Part shown: positions 17,121-24,126 of the stretch, piece after piece | Layout: each line of letters opens with the position of its first letter | Position numbering within the stretch: the first letter of the stretch is position 1 | Assembly: GCA_016235665.1 (NCBI GenBank) | Contig: JACRJI010000012.1 | Location: 124,001-188,000 of the forward strand | Source: a candidate division TA06 bacterium | Lineage (GTDB): Bacteria > Edwardsbacteria > AC1 > EtOH8 | Reading direction: 5' to 3' | Length of the DNA: 64,000 nucleotides | The notes under the pieces: generated by a model | What the model was told of the DNA's origin: nothing | What the model saw: only the letters and a program-made list of their open reading frames with translations | Databases searched by the model: none | Made by a program: the position numbers and the translations under genes

Positions 17121-18787
17121 CAGTCCTTCTCCGCGTTCTCCTTCTGGGGCTGGCGTTCCTTCTGCTTCTTCATGTTCTCCTTTTCCTTGTTCTGCAGGGC
17201 CTGAAGCATGCGGTTGGCGTCATCCTTGTTGATCTGCCCCTTTTGGGGCTGGGGCTTGGGCTGCTGTTGCTGCTGTTGATTCTGTTGTTTTTGCTGCTGT
17301 TGCTTTTGTTGCTGGTCCTGCTTGGTGGAATCGCTTTTGGATTCCTCCTTCTTCTTCCAGCAAAATTCCAGGTTCTGCTTGGCCTGCTGGTCGCCGGGGT
17401 CCAGCACCAGGGCGGCGGTGTATGAGCCTATGGCCTCGTCCAGCTTCTGCGCCTTGAACTGGCAGTTGCCAATGTTGTACAGGGTCCGGGCCTGCAGTTT
17501 CTTGTCCTTGGTCAGCAGGGACAGCTGGAACTCGGAAACGGCCTCGGGATATTTGCTCAGTTTATACAGCGCCCGGCCGATGTTGTAGTGTATCTTAACA
17601 TTATCCGGTTCAAAAACCAAGGCCTCCTGGTACTTTTTAAGGGCTTCCTCGTAATTGCCCTTTTTGTAGGCCTGGTTGCCGGAGCGCATGTCGGAGCCGA
17701 CACCAGCTTGGACCGCGGTCGAAGGCAGAAGGCAAAAGGCAGAAATTAGGATCACCAATTTGAAACGGGAAAGCTTCAGTTCCGGGAACCATTTTCCCCG
17801 CCGGTCGCTGATGAATATCCCGGTCATTATGAAGATAAAGGCCGCCAGCAAAAAGTACTGGTAGCGCTCCTGATACTGCACAAAATCTCCTCCGCCGATG
17901 TCCTTCTTCTTCAGCTGGTCCAATGACAACAGCAGGGCGTCCAGGTTAAGGGCCTGGCTCCGGAAATAGCGTCCGTCTGCGGCCTTGGCCATCACCAGCA
18001 GCAGGCGCTCGGCCAGCCGGGAGACCACCACCTGGTCCTTCTGGTCCTTCTTGTAAGACACACCGTAGCCGCTCTGGTCGCTCTCCGGTATGGTGGAGCC
18101 TTCCAAAGTACCCACGCCCACCGCGTAGATCCGGATGCCCTGCTCGGCCGCCAGCTTGGCCGCCTGCATGGGGTCTCCCTCCAGGTTATCGCCGTCGGTG
18201 ATCAGCACCAGGGCTTTGGAGGCGCCTTCCTTGGCGTCAAACAGGGTGGAGGAGACCTCGATGGCCCGCTGGATATTGGTGCCGGGTTTGGGAATGTTCC
18301 CGGGCTCGATGATGTCCAGGAACATCTTGGCGGCGTCCACATCCGTTGTCAGCGGGCACATCACGTAGCAGTCGCCGGCAAAGGCGGTGATGCCTACCTG
18401 GTTGGCACTGAGGTTGTCCAAAAGCGAGGACACTTCCACCTTGGCCCTCTCCAACCGGCTGGGTTGGATGTCCCCGGCCAGCATGCTTTTTGAGGCGTCC
18501 AGGGCGATGACCACGTCGATTCCCCGGCCCTTGTAGCTCTGCAGTTTCTCGCCCCACTGGGGCCGGGCGGCGGCCAGGATCAAAAAGAAGAAGCCTAAAA
18601 GCAGCAGCGTTGCCTTGGCCAAGGCCAGCCTGCCGCTGTAATTGGCGCTGATCCTGGCCAGCAGCTCCCGCTCGGCCAGCTTTTGCCCGGCCCGGGACTT
18701 AAGCCAGCGGCCCCACAGCAGGGCCAGCACCATCAGGGGCAGGGCCAGCAGCAGATAAAGATATTGCGGTTGGGCCCACTTGATCAT
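17117..18787 (-). CDS. batB: BatB-BatC fusion: VWA domain plus TPR
   Basis: A 556-residue fusion of two Bat proteins usually encoded apart. N-terminal half (BatB): a helix near the start, a second near 60-72, and a VWA domain with MIDAS motif DASKSML near 95 and TxDG motif LITDGDNLEGD. A helix near 320 closes this half. C-terminal half (BatC): a hydrophobic export-like segment, three TPR units (YKKGNYEEALKKYQEAL, IHYNIGRALYKLSKYPEAV, YNIGNCQFKAQKLDEAI) and a charged Gln/Lys-rich tail. The start overlaps the batA stop by four bases. The join means both parts are made one to one and anchored together, with the TPRs probably periplasmic. Confidence 0.9.
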   Translation of the reverse strand: MIKWAQPQYLYLLLALPLMVLALLWGRWLKSRAGQKLAERELLARISANYSGRLALAKATLLLLGFFFLILAAARPQWGEKLQSYKGRGIDVVIALDASKSMLAGDIQPSRLERAKVEVSSLLDNLSANQVGITAFAGDCYVMCPLTTDVDAAKMFLDIIEPGNIPKPGTNIQRAIEVSSTLFDAKEGASKALVLITDGDNLEGDPMQAAKLAAEQGIRIYAVGVGTLEGSTIPESDQSGYGVSYKKDQKDQVVVSRLAERLLLVMAKAADGRYFRSQALNLDALLLSLDQLKKKDIGGGDFVQYQERYQYFLLAAFIFIMTGIFISDRRGKWFPELKLSRFKLVILISAFCLLPSTAVQAGVGSDMRSGNQAYKKGNYEEALKKYQEALVFEPDNVKIHYNIGRALYKLSKYPEAVSEFQLSLLTKDKKLQARTLYNIGNCQFKAQKLDEAIGSYTAALVLDPGDQQAKQNLEFCWKKKEESKSDSTKQDQQQKQQQQKQQNQQQQQQPKPQPQKGQINKDDANRMLQALQNKEKENMKKQKERQPQKENAEKDW

Positions 18788-19764
18788 GGCAGCCTCCTGG
18801 CCACGGTCAGCGCCAAGGCCATTCCCAAAAGCATCAGGAACAGGGCCGGGAACAGGAAGAGGTAGGCTTTTTCGGAATACACGGTATGGCGGTTGACTTT
18901 ATAAGTGGTGGGTTCCAGTTTGTTGATCTCGTCGTAGATGATCTTCAGCGCCTCGTCATCGGTGGCCAGGAAGGCCCGTCCCCCGGTTATCTTGGCGATC
19001 TCGTCCAAGGGCTTCATGTCGAACTCCATGTTCACGGTCTGGGGCCGCGGTCCCCAGAAGGGGTCGTTGACCATGATCGTCACCGGGCCGTTGGTCCCGA
19101 TGCCGATGCAGTAGACCTTGATGCCGAAGCTCTGGGCCAGCCGGGCGGCGGTCAGGGGGTCGATATCCCCGGCGTTGTTGAGGCCGTCGGTCAGTAGGAT
19201 TATCAGCTTGTCTTTTGACTTGGAGTCCTTGAGCCGGGAGACGGCCGAGGCCAGTCCCATGCCGATGGCGGTGCGGGTGGGGTCTATGGTTCCCACCTGC
19301 AGCCGGTCGATGATACCGCCCAGGATGGTGCGGTTGATGGTCAGCGGGCACTGGGCCATGGAGCCGTTGGCGAAGGCCACCAGTCCTATCCGGTCGCCCG
19401 CCCGCTTGGCGATGAATTCCTTGGCCCGTTCCTTGGCCACGTACAGCCGGTTCCTGGGGCTGAAATCCTCGTATTTCATGGTCTCCGAGACATCCAGGCA
19501 AAGCATGATGTCCACGCCCTTGACCTCCACCTCCTCGTAAACCCTTCCCCGCTGGGGGCGGGCCAGGGCCAGGGTCATGAAAACCAAAGCCAGGAGGTTC
19601 AGGGCCAGCAGCAGGTATTTCAGAATGTCCGATCTCTTCTTATAGCCGGCGAAGAACGAAGTGTCGGAGAATATCACCGCTCCGGTCCTCTTCTTCAACT
19701 CCAGCCACAATAGAAGGGCGATGGGTAGCAGCAGCAGCAGATATAATGGTGAAGCGAAGCGCAT
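18784..19764 (-). CDS. batA: BatA VWA domain membrane protein
   Basis: A 326-residue protein with the BatA pattern. An N-terminal helix (LYLLLLLPIALLLWL) and a second helix near 55-70 (LLALVFMTLALARPQRG) precede a VWA domain, and a C-terminal helix ends it. The MIDAS reads DVSETM, so the third position is Thr where DxSxS is usual; TDGLNNAGD supplies the later Asp. Four-base overlap with the batB-batC gene downstream and two bases from the gene upstream indicate one transcript. VWA pairs BatA/BatB are thought to be acted on by the MoxR ATPase. Confidence 0.9.
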   Translation of the reverse strand: MRFASPLYLLLLLPIALLLWLELKKRTGAVIFSDTSFFAGYKKRSDILKYLLLALNLLALVFMTLALARPQRGRVYEEVEVKGVDIMLCLDVSETMKYEDFSPRNRLYVAKERAKEFIAKRAGDRIGLVAFANGSMAQCPLTINRTILGGIIDRLQVGTIDPTRTAIGMGLASAVSRLKDSKSKDKLIILLTDGLNNAGDIDPLTAARLAQSFGIKVYCIGIGTNGPVTIMVNDPFWGPRPQTVNMEFDMKPLDEIAKITGGRAFLATDDEALKIIYDEINKLEPTTYKVNRHTVYSEKAYLFLFPALFLMLLGMALALTVARRLP

Positions 19765-19766
19765 AT

Positions 19767-20687
19767 CTATACGGCCTCCGTTGCCGGCTTTTCGCTTTTA
19801 GCCTTCCCGGCGGGTTCCGGAGGGAGGGGGATGGTCCGGGTGATCAGGTCCCTGACGGTTTCCATGGCTTGGGCGGTCTCCTGTTCCGGGGGCACGGCCT
19901 TGGCGTACTTGACCAGGTCGGCCCGGTTCAAAAAGTCTGAGAATTCCTGCCGCAGGGGCGTTTTGTATATTTTTAAATTCAAAACGATCTCGGTGGTGGT
20001 CTGCTCCACCGCGTTGAACTCAAAACGCCTTTCGATATAGCGTTTGAGAATTTCGGACAAGGCGTAATAATATTTGCTGACAAAACCCTTGGCCAGCCAT
20101 TCGTCCTTGGGCAGATTGTCCAAGGCCTTCAACGCTTCCTCCCAGGGCGGCAGCGGGGCCAGGGCCAGTTCCCTGATCTTCTTAAGCTTTTTGTACAACT
20201 GCAAACTCAAGTAAACCAAGGCGGCCAGGACCAGGACCAGGGCCGGGATCAGCCACAGCCAGTAGTTGGGGAATTTTGCCTCGGGCTTAAGTTCATTGAT
20301 GTCCTGCATCTTTGGGGACAGGACGCTGGTGATCTTCACCGTCAGGCTGTCGCTGCGCAGGGTGTCGGTCCTGTCCCCGGAAGACAGCAGAAAGAACAGC
20401 CGGGGCAGGGCCTGCTCGCCGGCCTTGAACCCGGCCATCTTCAGGCGGTACAGGTTCTCGTTGTAACCCTGGCGGCTTTTGGTCTTCAGCTGCTGGTCCA
20501 GGATCAGGAACGGTCCCAGGCTGTCGGCCAGGGGGCCGGTTATCTTGGTGCTGTTGGAGCAGGTCAGCTTCAGTTCGACGTAAAAGGGATCGCCCACCGT
20601 CAGCTTTTTAGGTGAGCATTTGGTGGAAAGAGTGGGACCGGAGGGCAGCTGGGTTAAAAGCAGCAATGTCAGAAGCAGATGGGTCAT
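19767..20687 (-). CDS. DUF4381-like membrane protein of the Bat operon
   Basis: A 306-residue protein between the DUF58 gene and batA. The signal-like N-terminus MTHLLLTLLLLTQLPSGP precedes a beta-rich periplasmic region that resembles one BatD domain (LTVGDPFYVELKLTC). One transmembrane helix lies near 142-162 (YWLWLIPALVLVLAALVYL), then a charged helical cytoplasmic region with YYYALSEILKRYIERRF. That last motif is typical of the DUF4381-type proteins found in MoxR/DUF58/VWA operons. Function is unknown. Repeat D2 separates it from the DUF58 gene. Confidence 0.75.
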   Translation of the reverse strand: MTHLLLTLLLLTQLPSGPTLSTKCSPKKLTVGDPFYVELKLTCSNSTKITGPLADSLGPFLILDQQLKTKSRQGYNENLYRLKMAGFKAGEQALPRLFFLLSSGDRTDTLRSDSLTVKITSVLSPKMQDINELKPEAKFPNYWLWLIPALVLVLAALVYLSLQLYKKLKKIRELALAPLPPWEEALKALDNLPKDEWLAKGFVSKYYYALSEILKRYIERRFEFNAVEQTTTEIVLNLKIYKTPLRQEFSDFLNRADLVKYAKAVPPEQETAQAMETVRDLITRTIPLPPEPAGKAKSEKPATEAV

Positions 20688-20738
20688 TATGTTCGGTATG
20701 ATTATTTTAGTTTCTTATATGGGACGCAAATTTCCATT

Positions 20739-20956
20739 ATGTTCTTTTCTTTTTGTGTCGCCAAAAAGAGAATAACCAAAAGAAAAAGCCCGTCGCTTAA
20801 AACTCTCCGGGCGTTGCGCTTCTCGTTGCCGGCGGGCTTGTCTGAACTTGGGCTTTGGCCAAGCCCTCAAACAGGCCAGACAAGCTTTTTCCGCCATCAA
20901 CTGCGATGCTCACTGATCGTTTTAACGCGACAACCGGGATTGGAACCGGTTGATCA
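20739..20956 (+). repeat. Family D structured element, copy D2
   Basis: A 218-bp copy of the family D element in the 321-bp gap between the DUF4381-like and DUF58 genes. It keeps the opening poly-pyrimidine hairpin, the gcttgtctg / cagacaagc outer stem, the inner stem gggctt / aagccc and the tttaacgcgac end. The inner stem differs from D1 and D3, yet each copy still pairs. Nothing else is seen in the gap. Confidence 0.85.
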
Positions 20957-21008
20957 ATCCGTGTTTCCTGTTTTCCTGGATTCCTTATAGATTAACCTGT
21001 GTCTTGCT

Positions 21009-21902
21009 TCAGTGGAATCTCTTGGCTCGCTGTTTGAAGAACTTGTGCAGCTTGGGGGTGAAATCCTCGGTAGTGGAGATGTCTATCTGGTCCACACTGA
21101 GCTGTTTGAACAGCCGGTCCTTTTCCTGGCGGGCGCTCTGGGTATAGTTGTAAAAGCCCTGGGCGATTTTCTTGTCGGAGAAATTGACAGTGTATATCTT
21201 TCCGCTTTCAGCATCCTCGACGTCCACCAAGCCGGCCGGGGGCAGACTCTGCTCGGCCGGGTCGCTGATGGACACGGCCACCAGGTCGTGGCGGCGGGAG
21301 GCGATGCCCAGGGCCGTCTTGAAATTCTGGGGCCGGTACCCCTGGCCCAAAAAGTCGCCGATGAAGAACACGATGGCCCGGTGCTTAAGGATGTGCATCA
21401 AAAATTCCAGGGCAGAGGAAGGGCTGGTGCCCTTGTGCTCCGGCTTAAAATACAGGATGTCCCGGATCAGCCGCATCACATGGAGCCGGCCCTTCTTAGG
21501 AGGGATGTACTTCTCCACCCGGTCGGTGAAGAACAGCAGGCCCACCTTGTCGTTGTTCTTGACCGCCGAGAAGGCCAGGGTGGCCGCCACCTGGGCGGCC
21601 TGCTCCACCTTGAAGCGGCCCCGGGTGCCGAAGTAGCCGGAGCCCGAGGCGTCCACGCACAGGATCACGGTCAGCTCCCGCTCCTCCACGAATTTCTTGA
21701 CATAGGGGTGCCCCATCCGGGCGGTGACCTTCCAGTCTATGGACCGGACGTCGTCACCGGGCTGGTATTCCCGCACGTCCACGAACTCCATGCCGGTGCC
21801 CTTGAAGGTGGACTTGTACTCGCCGGCAAAGGTGGTGTTGACGATCTTCCGGGTGTGAAGCTCGATCTGGCGGATCTTTTTTATGAATTCAGGCGTCAGC
21901 AT
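21009..21902 (-). CDS. DUF58 domain protein of the Bat/MoxR operon
   Basis: A 297-residue soluble DUF58 protein. The core motif is visible as EFVDVREYQPGDDVRSIDWK near 41-60. A VWA-like fold follows with CVDASGSGYFG (an incomplete MIDAS, DxSxS kept) and FIGDFLG. DUF58 genes almost always follow a moxR ATPase gene and precede bat genes, as here. The 138-bp gap to moxR holds no gene I can support. It is likely a cytosolic partner or adaptor of MoxR; its molecular activity is not known. Confidence 0.9.
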   Translation of the reverse strand: MLTPEFIKKIRQIELHTRKIVNTTFAGEYKSTFKGTGMEFVDVREYQPGDDVRSIDWKVTARMGHPYVKKFVEERELTVILCVDASGSGYFGTRGRFKVEQAAQVAATLAFSAVKNNDKVGLLFFTDRVEKYIPPKKGRLHVMRLIRDILYFKPEHKGTSPSSALEFLMHILKHRAIVFFIGDFLGQGYRPQNFKTALGIASRRHDLVAVSISDPAEQSLPPAGLVDVEDAESGKIYTVNFSDKKIAQGFYNYTQSARQEKDRLFKQLSVDQIDISTTEDFTPKLHKFFKQRAKRFH

Positions 21903-22039
21903 GACTTATAGGCACTTCTTTCCCCGCTAAAAACGCGAAACAACGCGAAATATTTTATTTCAATATACACTGGCTACTGGGTTCATGGTCCTTCGGGACT
22001 GACGATTTTAGAATAAAGAATAACCATTAACCAAGTGTA

Positions 22040-23041
22040 TCAGGGAACCTCGACCCCGGCCAGGATCTTCTGGATCACATCGTCGGTGGTCACTTCCTCG
22101 GCCTCGGCCTCGTAGGACAGGATTATCCGGTGCCTCAGGATGTCCCCGGCCAGCTCCTTGACGTCCTCTGGTATCACGAAGCCGCGGCGCTTTAAAAAGG
22201 CTAAAGCCCGGGCGGCGGTGGTCAGGTTGATGGAGGCCCGGGGCGAAGCCCCGAAGCGGACCAGCCCTTTCAGGTCCTTCAATCCGTATTTCTCCGGCTC
22301 CCGGGTGGCGAACACCAGATCCACGATGTAATCCTTGATCTTCTTGTCGATGTAGATGCTCTTGCACAGCTCCCGGGCCTTGATGATGTCCGAGGTGTCT
22401 ATCACCGCCTTGATCTTGGGCTCGCCAACTCCGGCGATCCGCTCTACGATCTCCTTTTCCTCCTCCTTGCTGGGGTAGGTGATCTTGATCTTCAGCAGAA
22501 AGCGGTCCAGCTGGGCCTCGGGCAGGGGATAGGTGCCCTCCTGCTCGATGGGGTTTTGGGTGGCCAGCACCAGGAAGGGGTCATCAAGCTTATAGGTCTG
22601 CTCGCCGATGGTCACCTGGCGCTCCTGCATGGCCTCCAGCAAAGCGCTCTGCACTTTCGGGGGCGTGCGGTTGATCTCGTCGGCCAAAATGAAGTTGGCG
22701 AAGATGGGTCCCTTGCTGGTGATGAATTCCCCGGTCTTCTGGTTGTAGATCAGCGTCCCCACTATGTCCGAGGGCAGCAGGTCCGGTGTGAACTGGATCC
22801 GCTGGTATTTTGCCTTGACGGCCGCCGCCACCGTCCGCACCGCGTAGGTCTTGGCCAGGCCGGGCACGCCCTCTATCAGGATGTGGCCGTTGGCCAGCAG
22901 GCCCACCAGCATCCGGCTGACCAGGTAGTTCTGGCCCACAATGGCCTTGGAGATCTCGGCGGTGATGGTCTGAACGATGACGCTCTTCTTTTCGATCTCT
23001 TCGTTGAGCTTCTTGATGTCGTCGTTGTTGAATTGTTCCAT
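22040..23041 (-). CDS. MoxR family AAA+ ATPase
   Basis: A 333-residue AAA+ ATPase of the MoxR subfamily. The Walker A region reads IEGVPGLAKT (residues 56-65), with the MoxR form PGLAKT. Walker B is FILADEINRTPPKVQ, followed by LEAMQERQVTIG, sensor 1 in LATQNPIEQEGTYPLPEAQLDRF and a C-terminal lid. AAGGAG precedes the ATG. It is the first gene of the Bat operon and is read from a perfect consensus promoter. MoxR proteins act as chaperone-like ATPases that remodel VWA-domain partners, here probably BatA and BatB. Confidence 0.93.
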   Translation of the reverse strand: MEQFNNDDIKKLNEEIEKKSVIVQTITAEISKAIVGQNYLVSRMLVGLLANGHILIEGVPGLAKTYAVRTVAAAVKAKYQRIQFTPDLLPSDIVGTLIYNQKTGEFITSKGPIFANFILADEINRTPPKVQSALLEAMQERQVTIGEQTYKLDDPFLVLATQNPIEQEGTYPLPEAQLDRFLLKIKITYPSKEEEKEIVERIAGVGEPKIKAVIDTSDIIKARELCKSIYIDKKIKDYIVDLVFATREPEKYGLKDLKGLVRFGASPRASINLTTAARALAFLKRRGFVIPEDVKELAGDILRHRIILSYEAEAEEVTTDDVIQKILAGVEVP

Positions 23042-23096
23042 GGCTTATATTCTCCTTTAATTACTGACTTCTCTGGTCCGGGGGATACAATCCTAT

Positions 23097-23125
23097 ATTA
23101 TAAAAAACATATTTTTTTTTGTCAA
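23097..23125 (-). promoter_or_regulatory. Consensus sigma-70 promoter for moxR and the Bat operon
   Basis: Read on the minus strand: TTGACA (23125-23120), a 17-bp spacer rich in A and T, and TATAAT (23102-23097). Both boxes match consensus exactly, the strongest promoter seen in the window. It accounts for the left part of the gap 23042-23457. Confidence 0.85.
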
Positions 23126-23277
23126 GGGGCAATGGTCTCGAAACGGCTGTTTGATGCACTTTGGCGGCGATCTCGACATGTTAAAAAAACATAAACCCCT
23201 TAAAATGTATGATTACGAGGTAAAAATCGGGAAAGTTTCATAATATTTCTAATTTTCTATATGAAATTAAAAAATGC

Positions 23278-23317
23278 TTGATTTTGGTTGGGTTTAAAGG
23301 TATGATTGACATCATAC
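23278..23317 (+). promoter_or_regulatory. Promoter with overlapping inverted-repeat operator
   Basis: TTGATT at 23278-23283, a 17-bp spacer and TATGAT at 23301-23306. The -10 box lies inside an inverted repeat, GTATGAT-TGAC-ATCATAC (23300-23317, 7-bp arms, 4-bp centre). That placement is typical of a repressor site. The regulated genes would be the small membrane protein, the DUF559 gene and possibly polA. Confidence 0.55.
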
Positions 23318-23457
23318 AATTCACGCATCTATCAAGCAAAAGCGGGAATATTACCTTATGACCAATAGAGGCCGACATAGGATGAAGGATTCAAGGATTA
23401 GTTCCTATAAAATATGAAATGAAGAAGAAATAATATGGTTGAAGCAGGAGGATTATC

Positions 23458-23673
23458 GTGAAAAACGAATTACAAAGTATTATTGCAATGTTTGCTGATG
23501 ATAGTGGATTTGGTGATCCAGAGGCGAGACGAAACGCAGAACTCCGATTACAAATAATATTGGCTCAACAGCAAAGTAAAACAGCATCACGACTTAATCT
23601 CATGACTTTTTTACTTGTAGTTGTTGGGTTGCTCAATGCATTAATTCTTGCCTTTCAGGTATGGGGCAAGTAA
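23458..23673 (+). CDS. Small single-span membrane protein, unknown
   Basis: 71 residues starting at GTG, with AGGAGG six bases upstream. The first 45 residues are polar and helical (DDSGFGDPEARRNAELRLQI). A single transmembrane helix follows (about 50-66, MTFLLVVVGLLNALILAF) with a very short tail, so the bulk probably faces the cytosol. I do not recognise a family. It is clearly richer in A/T than polA downstream and lies 12 bases before the DUF559 gene, with which it probably shares the transcript starting near 23313. It is an accessory gene by base use. Confidence 0.7.
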   Translation: MKNELQSIIAMFADDSGFGDPEARRNAELRLQIILAQQQSKTASRLNLMTFLLVVVGLLNALILAFQVWGK

Positions 23674-23685
23674 CTTATTGAGAAA

Positions 23686-24126
23686 ATGGATAATAATGAT
23701 AAACGAACCCCAGGCGTTTCTACCGGTCAATTTATCAGTAGAGATAAACGGGAAATGGCAAAACATATGCGCCAGCATATGACAGTTGCTGAGAAATGTT
23801 TTTGGAATGAGGTAAGAAAAAGAAGGTTCCCAGGATTACGGTTTAGAAGACAACAGGTGATTGATGGTTTTATCGCCGATTTTTATTGCAACGAATTAAG
23901 AATGGTTATTGAAATTGACGGAGGGATACATGAGAAACAGAAGGATTATGATAAGTTGAGAGACCAAATAATCAACCAACGTGGGATCAAAGTGTTAAGA
24001 TTTAAGAACGAAGACGTGATAAATAGGATAGAGTGGGTATTGGAAACAATTTTGGGGTACGACCCCACCCTGCCCTCCCCTAAAGCTTTAGGGGAGGGAG
24101 AAAAGGGAGGGGTATGCCTAAACTGA
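23686..24126 (+). CDS. DUF559 endonuclease-like protein, copy 1
   Basis: A 146-residue DUF559 protein, related to the Vsr/restriction-endonuclease-like fold. Features: MTVAEKCFWNEVRKRR, GLRFRRQQVIDGFIADFYC, VIEIDGGIHEKQKDYDKLRD and IKVLRFKNEDV. The Asp of ADFYC, the E-x-D of IEIDG and the following His are the likely metal and catalytic residues. The last residues (PTLPSPKALGEGEKG) are translated from palindrome A4, and the gene overlaps the polA start by 13 bases. A close paralogue is at 43534. Base use is A/T-rich compared with polA. DUF559 proteins are of unproven function; some are linked to DNA mobility or repair. Confidence 0.88.
   Translation: MDNNDKRTPGVSTGQFISRDKREMAKHMRQHMTVAEKCFWNEVRKRRFPGLRFRRQQVIDGFIADFYCNELRMVIEIDGGIHEKQKDYDKLRDQIINQRGIKVLRFKNEDVINRIEWVLETILGYDPTLPSPKALGEGEKGGVCLN
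24061..24108 (+). repeat. Family A palindromic repeat, copy A4
   Basis: A 26-bp perfect palindrome (24073-24098) whose half is ccctcccctaaag, preceded by gaccccaccctg and followed by agaaaagggagggg. The right part supplies the GGGAGGGG ribosome site of polA, and the whole repeat encodes the C-terminal tail of the DUF559 protein. Confidence 0.85.
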
